34,966 bases of DNA from a virus, in IMG/VR virus record IMGVR_UViG_3300035682_000104, positions 1 to 34,966 of that record. One strand, 5' to 3'. The notes under the pieces were generated by a model. The model was not told the origin of the DNA and ran no database searches. It worked only from the letters and a program-made list of their open reading frames with translations. Made by a program: the position numbers and the translations under genes. Position 1 is the stretch's first letter. Each line of letters opens with the position of its first letter. Below, in pieces: positions 1 to 9,012 of this stretch.

Positions 1-431
1 TTGTAAAGAGAGCCACTACCTTGAATATATCCGATTGTTCCAGCGAATGGGTCAGAGTTGAAATCAAAATCATCCGGTCTCATTGATGCGGTAACACCGG
101 TCAATGCTCCACCATAACCACTAAATGAACCAGTGAATGCACCACTTACTGGACCTGCAAAATATGTGTTACCATCAAAGTTTGCATTACCATTGATTTC
201 TAATTGCCCAAATGAACCTGTTCCTAAGATATTAATTGAACCAGTTACTTCTGCACCAGTTACAACTAATTGTTCAATTGTTATTGTCCCAGCATTATCT
301 TTTTTAAGAAATACTCTACCATCTGTGGTGTTTACACCCAATTCACCAAGTTGTAATTGGTCGGTTGTAGGTACTTTAGCCGCTAAATTTGAACGTCTTA
401 ATAATACTGATTGTGTTACTGCTGCTGCCAT
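1..431 (-). CDS. Tail fibre protein, N-terminal part (runs off the left edge)
   Basis: An open frame of 143 codons starts at ATG 431 and continues past position 1, so the C-terminus is missing. The protein begins MAAAVTQSVLLRRSNLAAKV, followed at about residues 26-44 by LQLGELGVNTTDGRVFLKKD. That block is the LxxGELxxNxxDGxxFxKK motif found near the N-terminus of many phage fibre and tropism-determinant proteins. It then passes into Gly/Ser/Thr-rich beta repeats such as VTGSINILGTGSFGQ and GAFTGSFSGYG, typical of trimeric fibre shafts. The coding strand reads AAAGGGAAAACAAATATATG at the start, a plausible ribosome site with long spacing. It is the last gene of the fibre cluster in reading order, 30 nt after the 1822-residue fibre. 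Fibre is a confident call; the receptor and the tip domain cannot be seen. Confidence 0.8.
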   Translation of the reverse strand, partial: MAAAVTQSVLLRRSNLAAKVPTTDQLQLGELGVNTTDGRVFLKKDNAGTITIEQLVVTGAEVTGSINILGTGSFGQLEINGNANFDGNTYFAGPVSGAFTGSFSGYGGALTGVTASMRPDDFDFNSDPFAGTIGYIQGSGSLY

Positions 432-461
432 ATATTTGTTTTCCCTTTTACTTGTTTGTTA

Positions 462-3400
462 TTAGAATGAACCACCATCTATTGTTGTTTCTAATGTTGT
501 TATTCTATAATTACTTGCACTTATTGATGTTGCAAACGATGAACTATTGTTTGTAATATCAGTACTTTGAGTTGCATCAGTTAAATAGATTGAAGCACTT
601 AATGCTGAAACTACATATGCACTTGCACTAAATGAAGTTGCTACCGAACTACTAAAGTCACCAGTTACACTTGCTACACTTGCAGATAATGCAGTTATAT
701 TAGCGTTACTAGCCGATGTAGATGTTGCAAATGCTCCACTAATTGAAGTTACATTTGCTGCACTTGCACTAATTGAAGTTGCTACCGAACTACTAAATAT
801 AGTTTGAGATGCTACACTTGCACTTAATGAAGTTGCAAAAGATGAACTAAATGAACTAGCTGATTGGAATGCTCCCCATGCACTAGCACTTGCTTCTGTA
901 ATATTTGTTGTTTGTGTTGAATCAGTTGATGCAATTGAAGCACTTAATGCTACTCTTGCTGCATTTGAAGCACTAAAGTCCGTTGCTACTGATTGAGAGA
1001 ATGTACCACCAACACTTGCTACTGAAGCACTTAATTCAGTTATTTGATAATTACTTGCAGATGTTGATGTTGCAAATGATTGGCTAAATGAACTAGCTGA
1101 TTGGAATGCTCCCCATGCTGATGCACTTGCTGCATTTATATCAGTATAAATTGCATCATTATAATCTGCGTATCCATCTAAATCTGCTATTGCAATTTGA
1201 GCACCACCACTTACTACACTATCACCTATTGCTAATAATACTTTACTTTCACTATTCTTAGTTCCAGCCTTCCAATAATCGTTTGTTGAATCCCAAAGTA
1301 ATGAACCAGTTGCTGTATTTGGTGCAGTTACATCTTTAATATACAAACCACCATTAGTTGCACCAGTACCATTTAATTCGATGATGTTATCACCTAATTC
1401 AATTGTAGTTGAATTAACCGAAGTTGTTGTACCTCTTACTAATAAATCTCCTTGAATTGTTACACTTGAACCAGTTAATTCAATCGCCGTTTTTAACGAT
1501 GATGAATATGTTTCTAATGCATCGATTCTACCGGTTTGTGTGTTACCATTTGATGCTAAAGAAGCACTTACTGCACTTAATGAAGAACTAAATGAACTAC
1601 TTATTGATGTTACATTTGCTGCACTTGCACTAAATGAAGTTGCTACCGCACCACTTACTGCACTTAAATTTGTTGCAGTTGTAAATGCACTTGCAGAATC
1701 TGTTGTTGCTAATGAAGAACTTACGTTAGTTATTGTTGATGCTACCGCACCACTTAAAGCAGTTTGAGAAGCCACACTTGCACTAAAATCAGTTGCAATT
1801 GAAGCACTTAATGCTACTCTTGCTGCAGTTGAAGCACTAAAATCAGTTGCTACTGAACTACTGAATGTTCCACCTACTGATGCAACTGATGCACTTAATT
1901 GTGTTACTTCATATACACTTGAACTAAATCTACTATCTACTGATTGAGAGAATGCTCCAATGTTTCCTACACCACTTATGTTAGATGCACTAAGTTCGTT
2001 GGTTATTGTTGTTTGGCTAGCAGAAACTACTAACACATTATTATTTAAACCAATAGGTGATACTGAGAAATTAGCATTATGAACATGAACACCACTACCA
2101 GTTGCTGTTAACATTAATTCGTTATCAGCTATGATACTAATATTATTATCTATATTTCCTAATTCAATTCTACCTTGATTTCCTGAGATATGATTAGTTA
2201 CTAAATCTTGACCGAATTGAATATATACTGAACCAGTTACTACTACATCACCTGTTATATTTTGTGTTCCTACAAAATTATTTGAACCAGTTGTTGCAAA
2301 TGTTGTTGATTTGAATTCTTCACTTCTTAATCTACTATCTACTGATGTACTTAATGTATTAATTGTTCCACTAACTGAAGCACTTAATGCTACTCTTGCT
2401 GCTGTTGATGAACTAAAATCGGTTGCTACTGAACTACTGAAAGTTCCACCAACACTTGCTACTGAAGCACTTAATTCAGTTATTTGATAATTACTTGCAG
2501 ATGTAGAAGTTGCAAATGCTCCACTAATTGAAGTTACACTTGCACTTACTGATGTAATTAAAGCTACACTTGCAGAATCAGTTGTTGCCAATGAAGCACT
2601 TAATGAAGTTTGTGAAGCTGCACTTGCACTTAATGAAGTTGCAAAAGATGAACTATTATTAGTTATTGAATTTGATTGCGTTGCATCTGTTTGATATATT
2701 GAAGAACTTAATGTATTTACATCTGATGCAATTGATGCACTTAATGCTACTCTTGCTGCGGTTGATGCTGAGAAATCAGTTGCTACTGAACTACTGAAAG
2801 TTCCACCCACACTTGCTACTGAAGCACTTAATACAGCTACATCGTATGCACTTGCACTAAATCTACTATTTACTGATGCAGAATATAAACTTACATTTCC
2901 AATACCTACAATACTACCACTAATTGTACCTACCCCACCTACATATATTGAAGAACCACCTGTTAAGTTTAATGATGAACTATTACCTAAGTTCATATTT
3001 GAATCATTAACCGCTACTGCATTATTGAAATTTGCAGTACCCGTCATATCAAATGAACCAGTTAATACTTGGTCACCATTGAATGTATTTGAACCAGTTG
3101 TTGCATAACTTCCTGTTTTAGAAGTTAAACTTTGAATATTAACACTTTGAGTTGCATCAGTTTGATAAATAGAAGCACTTAATGCTACTCTTGCTGCTGT
3201 TGATGAACTAAAATCGGTTGCTACTGAACTACTGAAAGTTCCACCAACCGAAGCTACACTTGCACTTAAAGATGTGATTTCAAAATTACTTGCTGATGTT
3301 GAAGTTGCAAATGCTCCACTTACTGAACTTAAACTTGCACTTACCAATGCTATTGAAGCTGCACTTGCACTAAATGAAGTTGCTACCGCACCACTTACTG

Positions 3401-5930
3401 AACTTAATTGAGATGCCGCATATGCTGCACTTGCACTATCAGTTGTTGCTATCGAAGCACTTAAAGCGGTTTCAGAAGCTACACTTGCAGAGAATGAAGT
3501 TGCAAATGCTCCACTTACTGAACTTACACTTGCACTTACATTTGTAATTTCTGCTACACTTGCACTAAATCTACTATCTACTGATTGAGAATATAAAGTT
3601 ACATTTCCAATACCAGTTATAGTTGATGCACTTAATTCAGCTGATATAGTTACTGATGTATCAATTGTAACACCATTAGTTGCATCAATAGTAATAGTTT
3701 GTGCACCATCATCAATTTTTAGATAGTTGGTATCATCACCAAAGAAACTATATGATGCATTACCTTTAATATGAATATCAGAAGGGGCTGTGTTATATAT
3801 TTCAACTTTTCTTGCATCATTAACATCTGGTTGTAAAAATATACTTCCAGTACCTTTAATTTCATTAGTTACGATTAAAGAAGAACTTATTATTTGCTCA
3901 CCTTTAAATGTATTTGAACCGGTTGTTGCATATGAACCAGTCAATGCTTCTAAACCAGAAACTCTACTTCCTAATGAACCACCTGTACCGATAGAAGATT
4001 CTATTGATGCAACTCTACTATTTACTGATGTAGAATATGCCGTTACATTACCGATACCTGCTATTGTTGAAGAACTAATTTCACCACTTACATCTAAATC
4101 ACCAGTTACGATAATTGTAGATGCACTTTGTTCCATTATAGAATCACCAATATGGTCATCACCGGTTGCCACAGGTATTCTACCACTTGTTAATCCAACT
4201 TCTTCTCCTAATGAACCCGTATTTTTAGGACCAGCAATTAGCATTGCGGAGTTATAAGGTGCTCCACTATCTGCCGGATGCTCATATAACCAATGATTGT
4301 TTATTGAATCCCACCATAAAGAACCTGTTCCTGCATTTGAACCACTATCTATTACCGAAATACCACCGAATCTAACTGCAGGTGATGCGGTATTTAATAC
4401 TATTGTATTTGTACCAATTGATACTGCACTTGCGGTTACATTCAATAAAGATGAAGAACCATATATAGTTACATCACCTGTTACAGATAACGAACCACTA
4501 ATAATTTGGTTTGCTTTGAATGTATTTGAACCAGTTGTTGCATATGTAGTTTCAATTACACCTAATCTATCTGATTGTGCATTATCTGTTAATGCTATTG
4601 AAGCACTTAATGCTACTCTTGCTGCCGCTGATGCTGAAAAATCCGTTGCAACACTACTACTAAATGTACCACCTACTGATGCTACACTTGCAGATAATGC
4701 TGCGATTTCTGCGTTACTTGCAGATGTTGATGTTGCAAACGCACCACTAATTGCAGTTACATTTGCTGCACTTGCTGAGAATGAAGTTGCAACAGATGAA
4801 CTTACTGAACTTAATTGAGATGCTGCATATGCTGCACTTGCTGAATCCGTTGTTGCAATTGAAGCACTTAATGAAGTTACACTTGCTGCACTTGCACTAA
4901 ATGAAGTTGCTACTGCACCACTTACTGAATTTAATTGTGAAGCTGCATATGCTGCACTTGCACTATCAGTTGTTGCTATTGAAGAACTTAAATTTGTTAT
5001 TGTTGTTGCTACCGCACCACTTAAAGCAGTTTGAGAAGCGGCACTTGCTGAGAAAGAAGTTGCTACTGATGAACTAAAGTCACCAGTTACACTTGCTACT
5101 GAAGCACTTAATGCTGAAATTTGATATGCTGATGCTGAATCAGTTGTTGCAATTGAAGAACTTAAATTTGTTATTGTTGTTGCTATCGCTCCACTTAATG
5201 CGGTTTGAGAAGCTACACTTGCAGAATCAGTTGTTGCTATTGAAGAACTTAAAGCTGTTTGAGAAGCTGCACTTGCACTAAATGAAGTTGCTACCGCACC
5301 ACTTAAAGCAGTTTGAGAAGCTGCACTTGCAGAATCAGTTGTTGCAATTGAAGAACTTAAATTTGTTATTGTTGTTGCAATTGCACCACTTAATGCAGTT
5401 TGAGAAGCTGCACTTGCACTATCAGTTGTTGCTATTGAAGCACTTAATCCGGCAAAACCAAATACTGATTGTGAGAATGCATTTAGATTTGCGGTACTTG
5501 CACTAAATGAGGTTGCAACCGAAGAACTAAAATCACCAGTTACACTCGCGATACTTGCTGCACTTGCACTAAATGAAGTAGCTACTGAAGCACTAAATGT
5601 ACCAATGTTACCTGTTAAGTCTGGAGTTGTATTACCATCTGCACCTAATAAGAATAAAGTGTTACTACTACTTGCATAGAAAGGAACACCATCCATTAGA
5701 TTTCCGTAAGATGAAGCAGAGAATATAGGAGCTGTTGCACCTTGTAGTACTCTGTTTGCAGCTACTACTGAACCACTTTCTACTGCCGCAAATACTATAC
5801 CTTGTCCGTTAGTTACGCCTGTTAATTTACTTGAACCGGTAGCTATTAAAATCTCACCTTTTTGAAGTGAGCCGGTTGCTGAAGATAGTCTGTCTAAACT
5901 ACCACGTCTATTCTTAATGATTTGTGCCAT
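462..5930 (-). CDS. Giant tail fibre of alternating Ser/Ala coils and beta modules (1822 aa)
   Basis: Likely a host-recognition or whisker-like fibre of the virion. Residues 1-105 form an N-terminal cap (MAQIIKNRRGSLDRLSSATG, then GSLQKGEIL) shared with the 221-residue protein upstream, probably the attachment domain. After it come about five Ser/Ala/Thr-rich heptad-like stretches (LSASIATTDSASAAS type), near residues 106-460, 780-940, 1015-1205, 1330-1475 and 1600-1822. They alternate with beta modules, most opening with YATTGSNTF or FATTGSNNF. Two beta modules carry a SLxWDSxNxxW block and one an IELGDNIIELNG block. The C-terminus ends TIDGGSF, like the GGEW and QGEF ends of its neighbours. 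AAAGGAG lies about 16 nt before the ATG, rather far. The DNA is highly repetitive, so assembly length and repeat count should be treated with caution. Function by family resemblance; fold by inference. Confidence 0.85.
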   Translation of the reverse strand: MAQIIKNRRGSLDRLSSATGSLQKGEILIATGSSKLTGVTNGQGIVFAAVESGSVVAANRVLQGATAPIFSASSYGNLMDGVPFYASSSNTLFLLGADGNTTPDLTGNIGTFSASVATSFSASAASIASVTGDFSSSVATSFSASTANLNAFSQSVFGFAGLSASIATTDSASAASQTALSGAIATTITNLSSSIATTDSASAASQTALSGAVATSFSASAASQTALSSSIATTDSASVASQTALSGAIATTITNLSSSIATTDSASAYQISALSASVASVTGDFSSSVATSFSASAASQTALSGAVATTITNLSSSIATTDSASAAYAASQLNSVSGAVATSFSASAASVTSLSASIATTDSASAAYAASQLSSVSSSVATSFSASAANVTAISGAFATSTSASNAEIAALSASVASVGGTFSSSVATDFSASAAARVALSASIALTDNAQSDRLGVIETTYATTGSNTFKANQIISGSLSVTGDVTIYGSSSLLNVTASAVSIGTNTIVLNTASPAVRFGGISVIDSGSNAGTGSLWWDSINNHWLYEHPADSGAPYNSAMLIAGPKNTGSLGEEVGLTSGRIPVATGDDHIGDSIMEQSASTIIVTGDLDVSGEISSSTIAGIGNVTAYSTSVNSRVASIESSIGTGGSLGSRVSGLEALTGSYATTGSNTFKGEQIISSSLIVTNEIKGTGSIFLQPDVNDARKVEIYNTAPSDIHIKGNASYSFFGDDTNYLKIDDGAQTITIDATNGVTIDTSVTISAELSASTITGIGNVTLYSQSVDSRFSASVAEITNVSASVSSVSGAFATSFSASVASETALSASIATTDSASAAYAASQLSSVSGAVATSFSASAASIALVSASLSSVSGAFATSTSASNFEITSLSASVASVGGTFSSSVATDFSSSTAARVALSASIYQTDATQSVNIQSLTSKTGSYATTGSNTFNGDQVLTGSFDMTGTANFNNAVAVNDSNMNLGNSSSLNLTGGSSIYVGGVGTISGSIVGIGNVSLYSASVNSRFSASAYDVAVLSASVASVGGTFSSSVATDFSASTAARVALSASIASDVNTLSSSIYQTDATQSNSITNNSSSFATSLSASAASQTSLSASLATTDSASVALITSVSASVTSISGAFATSTSASNYQITELSASVASVGGTFSSSVATDFSSSTAARVALSASVSGTINTLSTSVDSRLRSEEFKSTTFATTGSNNFVGTQNITGDVVVTGSVYIQFGQDLVTNHISGNQGRIELGNIDNNISIIADNELMLTATGSGVHVHNANFSVSPIGLNNNVLVVSASQTTITNELSASNISGVGNIGAFSQSVDSRFSSSVYEVTQLSASVASVGGTFSSSVATDFSASTAARVALSASIATDFSASVASQTALSGAVASTITNVSSSLATTDSASAFTTATNLSAVSGAVATSFSASAANVTSISSSFSSSLSAVSASLASNGNTQTGRIDALETYSSSLKTAIELTGSSVTIQGDLLVRGTTTSVNSTTIELGDNIIELNGTGATNGGLYIKDVTAPNTATGSLLWDSTNDYWKAGTKNSESKVLLAIGDSVVSGGAQIAIADLDGYADYNDAIYTDINAASASAWGAFQSASSFSQSFATSTSASNYQITELSASVASVGGTFSQSVATDFSASNAARVALSASIASTDSTQTTNITEASASAWGAFQSASSFSSSFATSLSASVASQTIFSSSVATSISASAANVTSISGAFATSTSASNANITALSASVASVTGDFSSSVATSFSASAYVVSALSASIYLTDATQSTDITNNSSSFATSISASNYRITTLETTIDGGSF
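470..5600 (-). repeat. Degenerate direct repeats inside the giant fibre gene
   Basis: The coil-encoding parts are built from near-identical units. One unit, which contains CACTAAATGAAGTTGCTACC on the plus strand, recurs at about 1625, 3363 and 5275, with a one-base variant near 4895 and further relatives elsewhere. The matching stretch runs for more than 35 nt at several of these places. Units encode multiples of seven residues, so gain or loss of a unit would keep the frame. Confidence 0.8.
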
Positions 5931-6029
5931 AATTTTATTGGGGTTACTCCTTTACTTCTAATAAATAGTTAAATTTATTAGTAATCCGTAGATTATTTGA
6001 ATATATTATTGTTTTATTTTGAATTAATT

Positions 6030-6695
6030 CTACCACTCACCCCCATCCGCTACTGATGATGTTACATACACCTCGTAATCGGTTGCAAACGTTGTATCTA
6101 CCGTTGATGCCATTGTAGAACCCGATGTAAAGTTTGCGTTAAATATATCAATCACTTGTTGTGAAGATGATATTACACCTATTGGAAAATAGTTTTGTAT
6201 GCTAGCCAACGAATTTGCAATAGATGCACTTACCAATGCTTCTGATGCTGATATAGATTGGCTTACTGCTGCTAATTCTAAATCCGTTGCAAAGGTTGTA
6301 CTTAATGAAGAACTAAATTGTTCTACTGCATCTAATCTACTATCTATTGAACTACTAAATGGTTGTATATTACCTATTAAATTAATTGCCTCATTTCCAG
6401 TTGAACTTAATAAATGTAAAGTAGAACTACCGCTTGTATAATATGGAATACCATCAATTAAACCATTATAAACTCCGTTTGATAAATCAGGTGCAGTTGA
6501 ACCCGTTGTTTTCATTATTCTATTTGTTGCCTGAACTGAACCACTTTCAGTTGTAGTAAACATAATAGAAGAACCATTTGAAGATGGGATACCAATAGAT
6601 GCTGATGCAAATATTACCTCACCTTTTTGTAGTGAACCAGTAATAGTAGATAATCTCTCTAAACTACCACGTTTTAATTTTAATATTTGACTCAT
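6030..6695 (-). CDS. Fibre-family protein, short paralogue (221 aa)
   Basis: Probable virion fibre or fibre-attachment protein. Residues 1-110 (MSQILKLKRGSLERLSTITG, then SLQKGEVIFAS, ESGSVQATNRIMK, GLIDGIPYYTSGSSTLHLL) match the N-terminal cap of the 1822-residue fibre almost block by block. After that comes one short coil (SISASEALVSASIANSLAS) instead of the long shaft. The C-terminus, FATDYEVYVTSSVADGGEW, matches the end of the 125-residue neighbour. It therefore has both caps and almost no shaft. The ribosome site AGGAAA lies in a small inverted repeat (ATAGG-AAA-CCTAT) just before the ATG. It could be a shaft-deleted duplicate or a distinct part of the baseplate-fibre junction; the sequence does not decide between these. 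Confidence 0.75.
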   Translation of the reverse strand: MSQILKLKRGSLERLSTITGSLQKGEVIFASASIGIPSSNGSSIMFTTTESGSVQATNRIMKTTGSTAPDLSNGVYNGLIDGIPYYTSGSSTLHLLSSTGNEAINLIGNIQPFSSSIDSRLDAVEQFSSSLSTTFATDLELAAVSQSISASEALVSASIANSLASIQNYFPIGVISSSQQVIDIFNANFTSGSTMASTVDTTFATDYEVYVTSSVADGGEW

Positions 6696-6732
6696 TATAT
6701 AGGTTTCCTATGTTATTTATTTTTTAATTATG

Positions 6733-7110
6733 TTAAAATTCGCCTTGATCAATTATTTGTGAAGAAGTAATATAAACTTCGTAATCTGTTGCGTATATAT
6801 CATTTAATGAAGAACTAAATTGATTAAATGTTGTTGAACTTGCACTAAATGATTGAGATACCGATTGTGTATATGAATTGAATGAAGCGGTCGTTACAAG
6901 TCCCACCCCAGTTGCTACTATACCAATACTTGCTGCAATTGATGCACTTATTGCTGCAACTTCTATATCGGTTGTAATTAAAGATAATGCTCCACTCAAC
7001 GATGAACTAACAATATCAATCACCTGCGTATTTATATCTACACCAATATCCGCTGCATCTTGTAATGATGAACCACTCTCTATTTGTTTTAATCTAATTA
7101 AACTTGCCAT
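6733..7110 (-). CDS. Small fibre-family protein (125 aa)
   Basis: First gene of the fibre cluster. The N-terminus MASLIRLKQIESGSSLQDAA differs from the cap of the next two genes, but the middle is the same Ser/Ala coil style (AAISASIAASIG, SQSFSASSTTFNQFSSSL). The C-terminus, YATDYEVYITSSQIIDQGEF, matches the end of the 221-residue protein. This suggests a shared C-terminal docking or trimerisation tag. AGGA lies 12 nt before the ATG, and the ATATTTATA element sits between it and the start. Product role is inferred from family and position. Confidence 0.65.
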   Translation of the reverse strand: MASLIRLKQIESGSSLQDAADIGVDINTQVIDIVSSSLSGALSLITTDIEVAAISASIAASIGIVATGVGLVTTASFNSYTQSVSQSFSASSTTFNQFSSSLNDIYATDYEVYITSSQIIDQGEF

Positions 7111-7114
7111 ATTA

Positions 7115-7123
7115 TATAAATAT
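7115..7123 (-). promoter_or_regulatory. ATATTTATA element before the 125-aa fibre gene
   Basis: Exact ATATTTATA on the coding strand, 4 nt before the ATG. This is too close for an ordinary promoter of this start. It is one of eight identical intergenic copies. Confidence 0.3.
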
Positions 7124-7124
7124 C

Positions 7125-7607
7125 CTATATTGAAATAAATTTAGATACAATTTCAAAGTTTGTTTCATCATAACTATCATCTACGGCTTCACTTTTTTGT
7201 ATAGTAATTACAATGTTTTCACCAACTATAACATCATAAGTAGTTTTATCTACCAATAGCCCACCACAATAAATATCAAAATCTTTTGCAGTTGGTGTTT
7301 CATTGTTAAATAATACGTTATATGTGGTTATTGTTAATACATAATAAGTAGAATGTTCTATTAATAAATCAGGCTGTATTCCTAATTCTCTATTTGCATA
7401 ATTCATCATATCAATTCTATGTTGATTAATGTTATCTAAATTTCTTTTTTGTATATTAAGATTTGGTTTAGATTTTGTTTTTCCTTTAGGTGCTACATAA
7501 GTAGGTGCTGTAATATCCGGTTGAATATTTTCGGTTGCCAAATATTTTAAGTATTCTAATTTTGTATTAGATTTTTGTTGAACTGATATGTTAGGTCTTT
7601 GTTTCAT
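7125..7607 (-). CDS. Structural protein with the gp15-type C-terminal beta domain (160 aa)
   Basis: I do not recognise the whole protein. The N-terminal 80 residues are basic and Asn/Gln-rich (MKQRPNISVQQKSNTKLEYL). Residues about 88-160 (FDIYCGGLLVDKTTYDV, then GENIVITIQK, ending FEIVSKFISI) resemble the last 85 residues of the gp15-like protein two genes upstream, where VYVNGVKYSKNYYDL is followed by NTITITF and IAGKF. Its start abuts the stop of the previous gene with a one-base overlap, so the two are translationally coupled. Its place between tail-completion and fibre genes suggests a tail or baseplate component. That is inference. Confidence 0.6.
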   Translation of the reverse strand: MKQRPNISVQQKSNTKLEYLKYLATENIQPDITAPTYVAPKGKTKSKPNLNIQKRNLDNINQHRIDMMNYANRELGIQPDLLIEHSTYYVLTITTYNVLFNNETPTAKDFDIYCGGLLVDKTTYDVIVGENIVITIQKSEAVDDSYDETNFEIVSKFISI

Positions 7608-7930
7608 TATTTACCAAACGTTCCTGTTATTTGTAAGATATCGTTTCCACTTAATGTATATGGAAAATTAGAAATAGGTAATTTGAATCTTACACTATCA
7701 CCATAATTTTCTACATTGTAATCATGCATCCCAATACTTTGTTGATTTATATCTAATAAAATAATTGCTTGTCTTTCTTTTAATATTTTACCACTATTTT
7801 TATCTATTATATTTTTAGGTAGTTTATATCCTTTTAACTCAAAAATAAAATAAGTTGAATCTGTATTTACATAATCCAACTTTTTATTTATTAAACTAAC
7901 ATAGGGTAATATGTTTTGTAATACACTCAT
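7607..7930 (-). CDS. Small structural protein with a shared beta domain (107 aa)
   Basis: Not recognised by name. Most of the protein looks like the same beta domain that ends the gp15-like protein and the next gene: FIFELKGYKLPKNII, QAIILLDINQQSIGMHDYNV, VRFKLPI, and the close LSGNDILQITGTFGK, which parallels LDTNDEVHIAGKF upstream. One-base overlaps at both ends tie it into a three-gene block. A tail-completion or connector accessory role fits the neighbourhood. Confidence 0.6.
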   Translation of the reverse strand: MSVLQNILPYVSLINKKLDYVNTDSTYFIFELKGYKLPKNIIDKNSGKILKERQAIILLDINQQSIGMHDYNVENYGDSVRFKLPISNFPYTLSGNDILQITGTFGK

Positions 7931-9012
7931 TATACTAATAAAAATTTACCTGCAATATGCACTTCATCATTGGTATCTAATGGTGTAACGGGGTCCATAG
8001 CTACTTTGAATGTAATTGTAATTGTGTTTGATGTAGATGTTAAATCATAATAATTTTTAGAATACTTAACACCATTTACATATACTTTTATTGTATCTTC
8101 AACTGTTAAATCTAATTCAGTTGGTGGTTGAATTATTTTACATCCACTAAATGTAACTGCATACCCATTTGGATTTGATTCTGCTTTTGTATTATTAATT
8201 TCTAAATAATCATATAATATTTTATTTGCATTATAATCATTTGTTGAAATATCCGCACTTGCTTTACCACTCATATCAGTTTCCATAGTTACAATAGTTG
8301 CTCTTGTTGAAATACTTTTTTTAGTAGTAGGTTCATTATCAAATCTTTCAGGAATAAGATATGCTTTTGCTAACATTGTAAATTCAGTTCTTACAATTCT
8401 TTCACTATTATCAGTCATTTCCATAACCTTATCAAATGAATCTATTTCTACTTTAAATTTAAATTTATCTTTATCACCCCAATATTCATCTGCTGCCCAT
8501 TTGAAAGATTCTACAATCGTATTCATATGTTCAGTAAAGTTTGTCCAAATCATTACCTCATAACTAATATCCACATAATCTGGCATAGTTACATCATATA
8601 CTTCTTTTCTTGGTTGAAAATTGTTTAAGATAGAAAATTTATCATATACATTTTTCTTAGAATATTTTTGAAATGATGGGTAATGAACAAATCTATTTAA
8701 CACCGGGACTGATTCATTTCTAGCAACCGTTGTTCTTTTAAACATAATAAGTGGTAACTGAATTTTACCTCTTTTATCTCTATATACTCCATCTACTTGT
8801 GCCGATTTCCATCTTTCTGCATTACCATAAATAACCGGAACATTAATTTCCGCATTATCTACTTTTAATTTAGGAACAACTATATCATTCATATAATTGA
8901 AAATAGCACTATCAACATCATATAATGAAATACCTCTGCGAGATTCTACATCCGCTCTCGGTAATTGTTCTGCTCTATTAAGTGGTTTTCTTAAAGGGTT
9001 ATTAGTTGCCAT
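7930..9012 (-). CDS. Tail sheath stabiliser / tail completion protein, gp15-like
   Basis: Likely the counterpart of T4 gp15, which caps the tail and joins it to the head. The clues are the invariant-looking block VPVIYGNAERWKS followed by RDKRGKIQLPLIMFKR (about residues 60-92), then VTMPDYVDISYEVMIWTNF and a conserved RTEFTMLAKAYLIPE stretch, all typical of this family in uncultured T4-type phages. The length of 360 residues exceeds T4 gp15, mainly through a C-terminal beta domain from about residue 275 (VTFSGCKIIQPPTELDL, VYVNGVKY, VHIAGKFLLV). A related domain ends the next two genes. It follows the gp14-like gene with a one-base overlap, and CCTAGGAATATATAATG supplies an AGGA ribosome site. 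The family assignment is from memory of motifs and order. Confidence 0.7.
   Translation of the reverse strand: MATNNPLRKPLNRAEQLPRADVESRRGISLYDVDSAIFNYMNDIVVPKLKVDNAEINVPVIYGNAERWKSAQVDGVYRDKRGKIQLPLIMFKRTTVARNESVPVLNRFVHYPSFQKYSKKNVYDKFSILNNFQPRKEVYDVTMPDYVDISYEVMIWTNFTEHMNTIVESFKWAADEYWGDKDKFKFKVEIDSFDKVMEMTDNSERIVRTEFTMLAKAYLIPERFDNEPTTKKSISTRATIVTMETDMSGKASADISTNDYNANKILYDYLEINNTKAESNPNGYAVTFSGCKIIQPPTELDLTVEDTIKVYVNGVKYSKNYYDLTSTSNTITITFKVAMDPVTPLDTNDEVHIAGKFLLV

Noticed and set aside
133-465. Plus-strand frame of 110 codons at the left edge
   Set aside because: It is the antisense of the partial fibre gene at 1-431, which has a good start and the GELGVNTTDG fibre motif.
3790-4818. Plus-strand open frames of 155 and 173 codons, and others near 1540 and 5093-5506, opposite the giant fibre gene
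   Set aside because: They mirror the Ser/Ala repeat codons of the minus-strand fibre gene, have no ribosome site, and their proteins are low-complexity antisense products.
470-5600. CRISPR-like array
   Set aside because: The repeats are coding, in frame, unevenly spaced and degenerate, and the intervals between them are related to each other, unlike spacers.
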